Shown here in pieces: positions 20,105-29,653 of a stretch of DNA of 64,000 nucleotides. The DNA comes from Bacteroidales bacterium (GTDB lineage Bacteria > Bacteroidota > Bacteroidia > Bacteroidales > Bacteroidaceae). The position numbers were made by a program, and so were the translations under genes. The stretch covers positions 1 to 64,000 of the forward strand of contig JAAYDO010000191.1 in the NCBI GenBank assembly GCA_012729225.1. The letters run 5' to 3'. How positions within the stretch are numbered: position 1 is the first letter of the stretch; each line of letters begins with the position of its first letter. Under the pieces are notes generated by a model that saw only the letters and a list, made by a program, of their open reading frames with translations, made no database searches and was not told the DNA's origin.

Positions 20105-23100
20105 TTACTTAACGAACACCTTGCGTGTAGTACCGTCTGAGTACTTAACGATGTTGATGCCCTTCTGGAGACCATTCTGGCGAGCACCGCTCACTGAATA
20201 AACTTCAGAAACAGTAGCCTTCACACCACCTGCGTTCTCGATTTCCTTTACAGATACAGGAGCTTCTGTGCCGAGGTAGAAGAGCTGGAAGTCTTCCATG
20301 ATTACCCAGTCACCGCTCTTGCCTTCGTTCTTGCGGATACCGATTTCGAGGTTGCCTGCTTCTGACAAGAAGATCTGCACAGAGTTGTTGAATGCTGTTG
20401 GATCATTCTTGCAAACCATGTGGAAGCCCTGCATGGATGCTGGATAGTAGTAAGTTACACTCTCGTCTTCGCCAGTATCTTCGTTGATGTGGTTGAATGT
20501 GAGTTTAGTATCCATTGGGTAAGAACCTTCATTCACAGAAGTCCAAGTGATGCCTTCACTCTGGTCTTCTTCTGCGATAGTGCCTGCCAAGAAACTAACC
20601 TTCTCAACAGTGTATGTGCCATCCTCTTCCCAAGTGCCACCAGTAGTAACTCTTGTGAATGAGTTCTGGGTAGATTTGAGAGACTCGATAGCCTTCACGT
20701 AAGAAGTCTGCTCGCCTTCGTTGCACTTAGCAAAGAGAACTGCATTGTGGTTTTCCCAATTCTCTTCACCACCTGCATTGTTGTAAGCGTTCACTTCGTT
20801 CACACCTACACCACTACCATCACGGTATGTTGCACGTGCGCGGAGTTCATAAGTACCAGCAGGGAGACCTGCCACAACCTGATAGAATGTGAATGCACCA
20901 CGATTCCAGAGTTCTGCAACTTCTGGGCGGTGAGTTTCTTCATCATTACCATATTCATTGACAGTTGCAACACCAGAGCCATCAACAGTCCAACCTGTAG
21001 AAGGACCTTCCTTGAATGAAGGGTTGGCCAAGAGGCTTGTGATCTCGATAGGGTTATCAAGGGTAGCCTTGTCAATGCCTTCTGTCGCAAACTTAGCAAT
21101 GTTGTACTTAGTACCAAGAGCAAGCATGAACTCGTCAATCTTCTCAACTGTAGCAAAGTTCTGAGCCAGATAAGCATTCTGTTCCTGAACTGTTGGAGCA
21201 ACAGTTGGGTCTGTCAAGAAGTTTGCGATAGACTGGCGGTAATCAACATACTGCTTGTAGGCAGTGTACTGCTTATTGATGCCGTCTGCCATTTCATAAG
21301 TGTCGTTGTCACCCTCACCGAACTCGATTGCTGCAATCATGGCAGTGCCAAGGAATTCAGCTTCAGCAGAACCATCGTCAAATGAGCCTGCGAGAGTAGC
21401 GAAGTTGTCAGGAGCATTGAAGTTGTTAGCAATGTCGTTAGCCTTGCTGATATAATCATTAGCGTTCTTGAGAGTTTCTGAAGCAGCCAAGTAAGTCTCC
21501 TTGTCTGTTACCTCTGCAGGAATTTCAGCAAGCATAGCGTTTACAGCAAGTTGGTCGCCCTTGAATCTCAAAGCAGCAGCAGCAGTCTGAGCCTTTTCAA
21601 CTTCTGGCTGCAAGAGAGCCTGGAAGTTAGGAGTCTCGCCATAGTAGTAGAGGCGGAAACCTGTTACAGCTGCGAAACCGTTGTCGAATGCACCAATTGT
21701 AAGAGTGCCGTCTGTCACTTCGATGAAATCAGTCTCAAGTTCTTTCCACTGGCTGATGTCGTTACCCCACCAGCCACCAGGCTCAAGGTTTGGAGAAACT
21801 ACTTCTTTGTCGCCAGCCTGCATGAATGCATGGTTCTTGCAAGGATTTGCAGCAGACCAGTCGTTAGACCATGTCTGAGCAAGTATCTTCAGTTTGTAGA
21901 ATCCGTTAGGAATGTCTGCAAGGTTCTGAGCAATGACGCGACGAGTTTCGTCATTCTTAGGCATATCCCACTTCTTTGCACAAGTGAGTTTGTCGTTCCA
22001 GTAAATGACAAGACCGTTGTTCTGCTGATACCACTGACCCACTACAGATGCATCGCTTGAAATCTTAACCAAGTCTGCAATAGCAGGAGCGGCTTCTTTG
22101 GTTACAGCTCCATCCTCGCCAACTACTTCTGCCTTGCCAGAGCCAGTGCCATCGCAGTCGTCATATGTGCTCCAGCTTGTAGCCATGACAGCCTCGTTTG
22201 GAACCCAAACACTGTTCTCTGCATCCCAAGTTGGCTCATAGCCAGGGTTGCAGAACCAAGGATAAGCAATCAATGCAGTAAAGTCCTTAGCACCTGTAGC
22301 GTCAGCAGGCTGATCCTTCAAGATGTTAAGACGAGCTTCGTTCAATCTGGTAGTAATAACTGCATAGTAGTCCCATCCGTGTATTGCCTCTTCATAAACA
22401 AAGCCTTCCTCTGCCACACTGGTTTCAGCCTCTTCTATGAGTGCTAAAAACTCTGCATTGTCGCTGTTCAAAGCCTTGGCAGCAGTGATAGCAGCCTTCA
22501 ACTTAGCCACGTCCTTGACAGCGGTATTTGCCAGCTCAAGCAGACTGAGCAAATAATTCTTAGCCTCAGTGTATTCTTCCTTAGTTGATGGGTTGTACTC
22601 CTCATAGTAAATCTGTATCTCATCGTCGAGTTTGCCATTGATGAGACCAGGGTTCTTGTCGCGAAGGCTTTCGAGCTGAGAGATGTACATGTCAATCTCC
22701 TGGCTGAGCGCATCGAGTTCAGCAGCTTCACCTGCCTCACCTTCATAGTACAGTTTGAAGTCTGTAACCATCCAAGAGTCTGCGCTGTTCTTCTCTGGCT
22801 TTCTTACACCTACTTTCACGTAGCCATCTTCAGTCAAGAAGAATGTAACGGTGTTGTACTTCACGTTGCCATCGCTTACAGGAGCATAAAGGTTCTGTGC
22901 AAACCACATGAGTGTGCCCTCAACAGAGCAAGGACCCCAGATGCTGCCTTCCACGCCATTGACATTGCTGTATTCACCATCAGACTTGTCCCAGCCTTCT
23001 TTTATTTCGTCAGTGTAGATCTTCTCTCTGTGCAATGGGTACAAACGAGGCATCAGAGGTGTCTCGAAGAGACGGCCTGGAGTGAACTCCTCGCTTTCGA

Positions 23101-23470
23101 TGTTGTACTTGCCATTCTGCACATAGATGAATGCTCGATCCACCCATTCGTCTGTGTTGAAAGTCTTAGGGTCGAAATCCCAAGATGTACCAATACGGTA
23201 GTAGCCTTGGCATTCCATTCTGTACATACCTGCAGGAAGCTCGATGTACTGATAAAGGTCTGCGCCATCTCCATCATAGATTTCGCACAAGCCACCCTTT
23301 TCTGTAGTAGAACCGGTGCTGTGGTCGAATTTCCATGGAGCAATTGCATCCTCATTGAAAGAAGGGTTACCGATTTTGCCAGTAATCTCTTCTCCCACCT
23401 GCCATCCTTGGGCAAAGGTTGCCACAACACCCATGATGAGCATTGAGGCTGTGAGTAAGAATCTTCTCAT
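20105..23470 (-). CDS. Large secreted multi-domain surface protein with type IX-like sorting signal, function unknown
   Basis: This 1121-residue protein has a signal peptide (1-20, ending ATFAQ). At least three beta-sandwich-like segments open with related NPSF words followed by a GxYxxxxxGYYR or GTYELRARATYR strand (about 30-250, 390-630 and 830-1080), a pattern seen in galactose-binding-like or carbohydrate-binding domains of Bacteroidetes surface proteins. Helical spacers lie between them. The C-terminus, SVSGARQNGL to TRKVFVK, resembles a type IX sorting signal. No catalytic motif is visible. Its place between the CAZyme genes and the regulator suggests a glycan-binding surface protein, but this is inference. 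Confidence 0.7.
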   Translation of the reverse strand: MRRFLLTASMLIMGVVATFAQGWQVGEEITGKIGNPSFNEDAIAPWKFDHSTGSTTEKGGLCEIYDGDGADLYQYIELPAGMYRMECQGYYRIGTSWDFDPKTFNTDEWVDRAFIYVQNGKYNIESEEFTPGRLFETPLMPRLYPLHREKIYTDEIKEGWDKSDGEYSNVNGVEGSIWGPCSVEGTLMWFAQNLYAPVSDGNVKYNTVTFFLTEDGYVKVGVRKPEKNSADSWMVTDFKLYYEGEAGEAAELDALSQEIDMYISQLESLRDKNPGLINGKLDDEIQIYYEEYNPSTKEEYTEAKNYLLSLLELANTAVKDVAKLKAAITAAKALNSDNAEFLALIEEAETSVAEEGFVYEEAIHGWDYYAVITTRLNEARLNILKDQPADATGAKDFTALIAYPWFCNPGYEPTWDAENSVWVPNEAVMATSWSTYDDCDGTGSGKAEVVGEDGAVTKEAAPAIADLVKISSDASVVGQWYQQNNGLVIYWNDKLTCAKKWDMPKNDETRRVIAQNLADIPNGFYKLKILAQTWSNDWSAANPCKNHAFMQAGDKEVVSPNLEPGGWWGNDISQWKELETDFIEVTDGTLTIGAFDNGFAAVTGFRLYYYGETPNFQALLQPEVEKAQTAAAALRFKGDQLAVNAMLAEIPAEVTDKETYLAASETLKNANDYISKANDIANNFNAPDNFATLAGSFDDGSAEAEFLGTAMIAAIEFGEGDNDTYEMADGINKQYTAYKQYVDYRQSIANFLTDPTVAPTVQEQNAYLAQNFATVEKIDEFMLALGTKYNIAKFATEGIDKATLDNPIEITSLLANPSFKEGPSTGWTVDGSGVATVNEYGNDEETHRPEVAELWNRGAFTFYQVVAGLPAGTYELRARATYRDGSGVGVNEVNAYNNAGGEENWENHNAVLFAKCNEGEQTSYVKAIESLKSTQNSFTRVTTGGTWEEDGTYTVEKVSFLAGTIAEEDQSEGITWTSVNEGSYPMDTKLTFNHINEDTGEDESVTYYYPASMQGFHMVCKNDPTAFNNSVQIFLSEAGNLEIGIRKNEGKSGDWVIMEDFQLFYLGTEAPVSVKEIENAGGVKATVSEVYSVSGARQNGLQKGINIVKYSDGTTRKVFVK

Positions 23471-23565
23471 AACGGAAAAAATTTAATTAATAAAAGAAAA
23501 GTTATAAAATAAGTTGTTTTGTGTCTTTTTTATTTGTATTTGGCAAATCTCGTAAAAAGACGTTG

Positions 23566-23573
23566 CAAAAGTA
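23566..23573 (-). promoter_or_regulatory. -7 promoter element of the surface protein gene
   Basis: The minus strand reads TACTTTTG here, 96 bases before the start codon, with a partial -33 word (CTTG) 20 bases upstream. It lies in the 330-bp divergent region shared with the HTCS gene. Confidence 0.45.
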
Positions 23574-23664
23574 ATTATAAATTAATTATGATACAAGGGG
23601 ATTTACGATATTTGAAAGAACTTGTATCAAATTTAAAAGCAATAATTGTGCTGGAAGCCCCCAA

Positions 23665-23694
23665 TGTTTCATATCTTAAAGTTTTTGTTTCGGA
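23665..23694 (+). promoter_or_regulatory. Weaker candidate HTCS operator in the HTCS/surface-protein intergenic region
   Basis: TGTTTCA (23665-23671) and TGTTTCG (23686-23692) repeat the 21-bp half-site spacing of the sites at 2041 and 7329, and 22 of 30 bases match the first site. The distance to the HTCS -7 box is longer (60 bases from the proximal half-site), so autoregulation is only possible, not shown. Confidence 0.35.
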
Positions 23695-23745
23695 ACAAAG
23701 TTGTAAAAAATAGAAGAAATGATGTTTCGTTTGATAAAAAAATTG

Positions 23746-23753
23746 TATCTTTG
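23746..23753 (+). promoter_or_regulatory. -7 promoter element of the HTCS gene
   Basis: TATCTTTG, an exact TAnnTTTG match, lies 48 bases before the ATG at 23801. Confidence 0.55.
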
Positions 23754-23800
23754 CCTCGAAAACAACAAAAAGACGTTTACTAACAACTATTATATCCTAT

Positions 23801-26800
23801 ATGAAGTATCAATCCATTGGATGGCTGATCATCGTTTGCGTTTGTGCTGTAACATCCCTGATGGGACATGCACAGGTCGTAAGGTTATATACAACACAAC
23901 AAGGACTCAAGACAAATAATTGCCACAGTGTGGACCTTGATTCTCGTGGCTTTGTGTGGGTGTCGGGTACTGATGCCCTTGGTGTGTTTGATGGAACACG
24001 TTTTCAGTATCTCCCCACTAAAGGGGCTGATGGAAAGCAACTGTTTCAGACTGCCACTCGTGTGAAGGAGGCTGGAAATGATCGGTTCTGGGTCTGCACT
24101 TCACACGGTCTCTTTCTTCTCAATGCTCGAACGATGGAGTTCAAGCGCATATATATGGAGGGGCAGGAAGACAGCATCTATGGCTATACTACTAACAATG
24201 TGATAGACTACCCGAAGAAGGACTATAAGTTGGTCACTACGGATGGTTTCAACACGTTCCTCTTAAACGCGAAGACTCTCAAGGTGGATGATGTGCTTTC
24301 TGAGAAACTGAACAGCGCACTTCGAGAGTCTTTTGTCATTCAGCCTGTTATAGACAAGCGTGGACGCTTGTGGGCTATCGGAAGGACTACTCAGTTGATG
24401 TGTATAGACTTGGATAGTTTCACCAGTATTCCTGTCAATTATACACCAGGGGCAGCCGCTATTGCAAAGGGAAGTACGTTCACACGATTGCTGGAGACAG
24501 AAGAGGGGCTTTTGATTGGCACAAATCATGGGTTGCTTATATATAATAGTAAGGAGAACTTGGTGAAGGAATCTGATGCCTACACAGGTGATCTTTATAT
24601 AAGTGCTATTTTGCGTACGCATGACCATCGTATTTTGGTAGGCACAGATGGTCGTGGCATTTGGGAATACAAGAAGACGGGCGGTGTGAGTTCTTTCACC
24701 TCGCTCTACGATAAAGCTCCTGATTTCGACATTTCCTATGGCAAGGTGATGGATATGACGGAGGATAAGAAGGGGAATGTGGTTGCCGCTTTTCTGCAGA
24801 AGGGGCTTGTCGTGATTCCTCCGCAGAACGACTGTTTCCACTATCATCCTATTTCTCCTCAGGGAAATGGTAGCAATGCCACTTGCATCACGTCTATGGC
24901 GATTGACAGCAAGGAGAACTATTGGGTGGCTACAGATGGTTGTGGAGTCTTTACGACTGACGGCATGCGTCTCGCCACGGCTCATCCCATCAACGATGGG
25001 CTTCGCTGTATGTTGGTGCAGGATGTGAAGATTGATAAGCATGGCACAGTGTGGGCTGGTACTTATGGTGGAGGTGTGCAGTGGCTGGAAAACGGGAAGT
25101 GGACGAACCGAGGACTGGAGGGCATTAGTCAGGAACTTGTGATGACGCTGAGCTATAATAGCGAGGAGGATAAGCTGCTGGTAGGTACAAATGGTCACGG
25201 CATCATCTGTGTGGATGTGGTGAACCGCACCTTCAGCCGTCTTACCTTCCCTTTCTCCTACAATCAGTGGATCAGTGCCTTGCTGCAAGATTCTCAGGGC
25301 ACACTATGGGTGGGTTCAAGCACGGGTGTTTTCTCTTACAATGCCTCTAACGGCAAGCATGAGGAAATCAGTCTGAATGGCAACAGAATTAGTAATGCCA
25401 GTGCCATCCAACAGGATGGAAATGATATTCTCATTGCTTCGGAAGAGGGACTTGTTATCTATCATCTCAAGACGAAGAAGCAGGAATTGATCAATGAAGG
25501 ATTTGATTGCCGTGCCATTAGTGCTATCACCACGACTGATAGGCACATCTGGCTTGCCACAAGAGTCAATATAGTTTCAGTGGATAAGCGCACACGAGAG
25601 GTGAGAAGTTACTCGTCTTTCAGTGGTTATGACGTGGGCGAGTTCCACCGCAATTCGTATGTCAAGCCTGGTCATGGCTATATTCTCTTTGGAGGCAATA
25701 ATGGTATTATCTGCTTCACGCCTAAGTTGATTTCCAACCGACCTACCAAGGTTGAACCTGTCTATTTCACCAGATTTGCAACACCTCTTGGCACAGAGGA
25801 GATGGATGCAAGCATTTATTATGCCAAGGAAATCAGTTTGACACATGATAACGCTACTTTTAGTATTGAATTTTCCTCTGTAGAACTGGGCGACCCAGAG
25901 CGTATTCATTATGAATATATCTTGGAGGGGCTGGAGAAGCAGTGGCACAAGGATGTGTCTGCTCCTAATGCACGTTATTCGGCATTGCCTCCTGGCACTT
26001 ACACTTTCCGTGTGAGGGCTTATATAGAGGACAATCCCAACGAGTTTACAGAGAATGCCATTGTCATCCGAGTCTCTCCACCGTGGTACGCTACCGTATG
26101 GGCTTATCTCATTTATACATTGATAGTGCTTGCGCTTGCCTACTTCGTCTATCAGCAGATTCAGCTGCGCAAGCAACAGAAGGAGCAGTTGCGCAAGACC
26201 GATGAGCAGAACCGTATCAAGGAGGAGAAACTGAACCTGTTCACCTCCATCACCCATGAGTTGCGCTCGCCTCTCACCATGATAGAGTCTCCTCTCAAGC
26301 AGTTGATGACGGAAGACACCAACCCAGAGCACCAATCACTCTATGCGGTGATGCGTCATAATTGCGACCGACTTTTGGGCATTGTCAAGCAAATCACTGA
26401 TATTCGCAAGATAGACTCTGGACAGATGATCATGCACCTGAGGGAACATGACTATGTGGCTTATGCCAATCATGTGTTTGCACAGTTTGAGGGTGTGGCA
26501 AGTGTGAAAGAAATCACTTTTGTGAAAGAACATGCTGAAGAGGAGTTGCCGATGATGATGGATGAGACGCATTTCGAGAAGATCATCACCAACTTGTTGA
26601 GCAACGCCTTCAAGTTTACGCCTCAAGGCGGCAAGGTGATTGCCAAGAGTTGTATAGAAAACAATCAAGTGGTGCTGACCTTCTACAATAGTGGACCTCA
26701 GTTCTCCCAGGAAGACCAGCGTCACCTCTGGGAACGTTTCTATCAGGGCAGTGCGGGCGAGGACACCAATGGCTCGGGCATAGGATTGAATCTTGTGCAT

Positions 26801-27775
26801 GAACTGGTGAGGTTGCATCATGGCACGATTGAGGCTCGCAACGTGAATCCTGTGGGCGTTGAGTTTGTGCTCCACTTCCCATATTATAACGGGCAGACAA
26901 CAATAGACCCTGCCAATGGTCTTGCCACCTTGCTCTTGGTGGATGATGACACGGAACTGTCAGATTTCATGGTGAGCCAGTTGAACAAGGACTATAATGT
27001 GATCACGGCTTTCTCTGGCAACAGTGCCTGGAAGAAAGTGCAAAGTCAGCGTCCTGATGTGGTGGTCACAGACTATCGCCTTCCTGAGGCTAATGGTATG
27101 GAACTCTGTCAGCGCATTAAATCCAACCCTGAAACATGCAACATCCCTGTTATCCTATTGACGGGTGAAGGTGATGAGGCTCTTCAATTGCAGAGTCTGA
27201 ATGTGCAGGTGGATCACTATATGGAAAAACCTGTCAATATCGTGTTGCTTCGTTCGGCAATCAGTCAGGCAATCAGTGTGCGCGAAACACTTCGCACGAA
27301 GGCACGCAGGGCTGAGACTGTGGGGGAAGTGCCGTTGCCAGTGGTGGAGAATGCCAATGAGAAGTTCTTCGTACGTGTGAACGAGATTATCAAGAAACAC
27401 ATTGAGGAGTCTGACTTTACGATACAGCAACTCAGTGAAGAGGTGGGTATCAGTCGTGTTCACCTCAACCGCAAGATGAAAGAACGCTATGGTGTGTCGC
27501 CCAACAATTTTGTTCGCCTCTTCAGACTCAAGCAGGCTGCCTATCTGTTGGCGTATAACAAGGTGAACATCAGTGAGGTGGCCTATGCTGTTGGTTTCTC
27601 CAGCCACTCATACTTCACATTCTCTTTCCACGACTGTTTTGGCATGTCGCCCAAGGAGTTTGTCAATTACTATTCTGACGAAGAGAACAAGGTTGCTCTC
27701 AAGAAGTTGTTGGATATAGGTGAGGATGATAGTTCTCCCATTCCTCTGACTTCTGGTGAAAAAGAAGGAGAATAG
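23801..27775 (+). CDS. Hybrid two-component system regulator (HTCS): sensor kinase, receiver and AraC-type HTH in one protein
   Basis: The 1324-residue protein has a signal peptide (1-24), a periplasmic region of two-component propeller repeats to about residue 650, a Y_Y_Y-type domain at about 690-765, and one membrane segment (about 768-790). The histidine kinase follows with SITHELRSP (His819) and an ATPase domain (NLLSNAFKFTPQGG; GSGIGLNLV). The receiver carries Asp1091 in VVTDYRLPEANG, and an AraC-type HTH fills about 1220-1310. HTCSs bind oligosaccharides in the periplasm and activate nearby polysaccharide-utilisation genes. It lies beside the GH3/GH43/GH5/esterase, GH31/GH97 and surface-protein genes and is their probable regulator through the TGTTNCA direct repeats. 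All key residues are present. Confidence 0.95.
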   Translation: MKYQSIGWLIIVCVCAVTSLMGHAQVVRLYTTQQGLKTNNCHSVDLDSRGFVWVSGTDALGVFDGTRFQYLPTKGADGKQLFQTATRVKEAGNDRFWVCTSHGLFLLNARTMEFKRIYMEGQEDSIYGYTTNNVIDYPKKDYKLVTTDGFNTFLLNAKTLKVDDVLSEKLNSALRESFVIQPVIDKRGRLWAIGRTTQLMCIDLDSFTSIPVNYTPGAAAIAKGSTFTRLLETEEGLLIGTNHGLLIYNSKENLVKESDAYTGDLYISAILRTHDHRILVGTDGRGIWEYKKTGGVSSFTSLYDKAPDFDISYGKVMDMTEDKKGNVVAAFLQKGLVVIPPQNDCFHYHPISPQGNGSNATCITSMAIDSKENYWVATDGCGVFTTDGMRLATAHPINDGLRCMLVQDVKIDKHGTVWAGTYGGGVQWLENGKWTNRGLEGISQELVMTLSYNSEEDKLLVGTNGHGIICVDVVNRTFSRLTFPFSYNQWISALLQDSQGTLWVGSSTGVFSYNASNGKHEEISLNGNRISNASAIQQDGNDILIASEEGLVIYHLKTKKQELINEGFDCRAISAITTTDRHIWLATRVNIVSVDKRTREVRSYSSFSGYDVGEFHRNSYVKPGHGYILFGGNNGIICFTPKLISNRPTKVEPVYFTRFATPLGTEEMDASIYYAKEISLTHDNATFSIEFSSVELGDPERIHYEYILEGLEKQWHKDVSAPNARYSALPPGTYTFRVRAYIEDNPNEFTENAIVIRVSPPWYATVWAYLIYTLIVLALAYFVYQQIQLRKQQKEQLRKTDEQNRIKEEKLNLFTSITHELRSPLTMIESPLKQLMTEDTNPEHQSLYAVMRHNCDRLLGIVKQITDIRKIDSGQMIMHLREHDYVAYANHVFAQFEGVASVKEITFVKEHAEEELPMMMDETHFEKIITNLLSNAFKFTPQGGKVIAKSCIENNQVVLTFYNSGPQFSQEDQRHLWERFYQGSAGEDTNGSGIGLNLVHELVRLHHGTIEARNVNPVGVEFVLHFPYYNGQTTIDPANGLATLLLVDDDTELSDFMVSQLNKDYNVITAFSGNSAWKKVQSQRPDVVVTDYRLPEANGMELCQRIKSNPETCNIPVILLTGEGDEALQLQSLNVQVDHYMEKPVNIVLLRSAISQAISVRETLRTKARRAETVGEVPLPVVENANEKFFVRVNEIIKKHIEESDFTIQQLSEEVGISRVHLNRKMKERYGVSPNNFVRLFRLKQAAYLLAYNKVNISEVAYAVGFSSHSYFTFSFHDCFGMSPKEFVNYYSDEENKVALKKLLDIGEDDSSPIPLTSGEKEGE

Positions 27776-27815
27776 GGATACACAACCATTATCTTCACCT
27801 CTTTCTGACATCATA

Positions 27816-27848
27816 AACCCCGAAAGATTTTATCCAACTTTCGGGGTT
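27816..27848 (+). terminator. Terminator after the HTCS gene
   Basis: AACCCCGAAAG (27816-27826) pairs perfectly with CTTTCGGGGTT (27838-27848) across an 11-nt loop. The T tract is weak. It lies 40 bases after the stop. Confidence 0.7.
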
Positions 27849-27900
27849 CACTTCAAAATCATGTTGTCACCGTTCTGTCTTCACAAAACTCATAAAGTGG

Positions 27901-27952
27901 ACATTTCTGATGTGAGGTAATTATCTGAGAGTCATCCCGAAGTCATCTCGAA
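27901..27952 (+). repeat. 52-bp direct repeat, left copy flanking the R-M module
   Basis: This block matches 30777-30828 at 51 of 52 positions (a single G/A difference at base 17). It contains the core AATTATCTGAGAGTC and the words TCATCCCGAAG and TCATCTCGAA. Related elements lie at 19852-19896, 37192-37248 and 61014-61048. Confidence 0.9.
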
Positions 27953-28295
27953 CTGAGGTGTAATTCTCTAAATCCACATCATTGAGTAGAATTAATTACA
28001 TCGAAAAGTCTGTTTTATTCAATAAGTCTTGTTTTAACCAATCTTTTTGTATAATTTTACACAAAAAATAGTGTGTAATAGTGAAGTTGAACCGTGTCAA
28101 AAGAAGTTTTGGATTGAAAAGGTGCATGGCAAATATGACTATCAAAGAGATGTGATAAGAGTTTCATATCATAAAATCTTATGTTTGAACAGTCACTATC
28201 AAATATAGGAACACTTCCTTGAATATAAATCCTTAGGGAAAAATTAAAAAGGTTTTATCCGTGATGTTGAATTTTAACTTGTTGAACAAGTAGAA
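27953..28295. other. AT-rich leader of the restriction-modification genes
   Basis: The 343 bases between the left repeat and the methyltransferase start are visibly more AT-rich than the surrounding coding DNA and contain no convincing reading frame. A controller (C) protein gene, which some R-M systems carry here, was not found. The translation start is preceded by TTGAACAAGTAGAA without a strong ribosome-binding site. Confidence 0.5.
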
Positions 28296-29651
28296 ATGAC
28301 GAAAAAAGTGATTGCATATACTGATATTGAGACAGATGGCCATTCGGATTTAGTAGCCGAGCCTCAATACGATTTGTTTTTTAATAATGGACAAACTGAA
28401 CGTCAAGAATCAGAAACGTTAAGAGTTTTGTCTTTGTTTTCAGGCTGTGGTGGTATGGATTTGGGCTTGGAAGGTGGTTTCATATGCCATAATCAATCAG
28501 TCACAAATCCTGACTGGATACACCATGACATAAATGATAATTGGACTCTTCTCCAAAGAAATCTATTTCGCACAGTGTTTGCCTGCGATATTTTGAAGGA
28601 AGCCCGATCTGCATGGCTTAGATACATGTCCCGATACCATGTTAATCCAGACATATATCATTTGGAAAGTATTGTTGATTTGGTTAAACTTCACAAAGAA
28701 GGCAATGCCAATGTCTTTCCTGATAATATAGATTTAGTTACGGGGGGCTTTCCTTGCCAAGACTTCAGTGTTTCTGGCAAAAGGAAGGGCTTTGATTCTT
28801 TGGTGTCTCACAATGGCGAAAAAAGAATTGGCGATGAGCCTTCTGAGGAAACAAGAGGAAAACTATATATATGGATGAAACAAGTTGTTGATATTGTTCA
28901 GCCGAAAATGTTTATAGCCGAAAATGTCGCAGGACTTGTAAGTTTGGGAGATGTGAAGGACATCATCCAACGTGATTTCTCATCAGCAAATGGAAATGAC
29001 TATATCGTATTGGACCCTCAAATTTTGTATGCGGCAAACTACGGAGTTCCTGAAAAAAGAGAACGTATCATTTTTATTGGGATTAGGCGTTCAGCACTTG
29101 TTCCGGAAGCAATAGAAGCATTGGAGCAAGCCCAGATCCCAGAAAAATATAATCCATACCCTTCGCCTACGCACAATTATAATGGGGGTGACGACAACTT
29201 GCCTCAACCCGTAAGTTGTAGGGAAATATTCCAAGATTTACCAGAACCAGCAGATTCTGAGGATTTGGCACAGAAGTTTTTCTCGGGGGCTAAATATCTT
29301 GGTAATGGAAGTCAAGGACAAACTGAAATAAACATAGATGGTTTGGCTCCAACTATCCGCTCAGAACATCATGGAAATATTGAATTCAGGAGACTTTCGG
29401 CAGAACATGGCGGAAAAATGCAGGATGAACTTGATAGAGGACTTCAAGAACGACGCTTGACACCTCGTGAGTGTGCGCTCATTCAGACTTTCCCGCCTGA
29501 TTATCCTTTTGTGTTCCGAAAAAAAGGAACAAGAAGATATGCAGTAAGTCCTTCTGGGGCTTATAGGGTTATTGGTAATGCAGTACCCCCCATGCTTGCA
29601 TACAATATTGCAAGAAGAATTCAAGAAGTCTGGCCACTATACTTTGGATAA
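28296..29651 (+). CDS. DNA (cytosine-5) methyltransferase of a type II R-M system
   Basis: The 451-residue enzyme carries the C5-methyltransferase motifs in order: motif I LFSGCGGMDLGLEGGF near residue 48, motif IV GGFPCQDFSVSG with catalytic Cys154, motif VI AENVAGL, motif VIII GVPEKRERIIFIGIR, and motif X near the end (YRVIGNAVPPMLAYNIARR). It transfers a methyl group from S-adenosylmethionine to cytosine in its target and so protects host DNA from the nuclease gene that starts 2 bases after its stop codon. The target sequence, read from the variable region at about 320-400, cannot be deduced. Higher AT content than neighbours and flanking direct repeats suggest acquisition by transfer. Confidence 0.95.
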   Translation: MTKKVIAYTDIETDGHSDLVAEPQYDLFFNNGQTERQESETLRVLSLFSGCGGMDLGLEGGFICHNQSVTNPDWIHHDINDNWTLLQRNLFRTVFACDILKEARSAWLRYMSRYHVNPDIYHLESIVDLVKLHKEGNANVFPDNIDLVTGGFPCQDFSVSGKRKGFDSLVSHNGEKRIGDEPSEETRGKLYIWMKQVVDIVQPKMFIAENVAGLVSLGDVKDIIQRDFSSANGNDYIVLDPQILYAANYGVPEKRERIIFIGIRRSALVPEAIEALEQAQIPEKYNPYPSPTHNYNGGDDNLPQPVSCREIFQDLPEPADSEDLAQKFFSGAKYLGNGSQGQTEINIDGLAPTIRSEHHGNIEFRRLSAEHGGKMQDELDRGLQERRLTPRECALIQTFPPDYPFVFRKKGTRRYAVSPSGAYRVIGNAVPPMLAYNIARRIQEVWPLYFG

Positions 29652-29653
29652 AG

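Noticed and set aside
23519-23919. Two 64-66-codon plus-strand frames upstream of the HTCS gene
   Set aside because: They lie in the AT-rich divergent promoter region, one overlapping the HTCS start; no ribosome-binding site or family signal.
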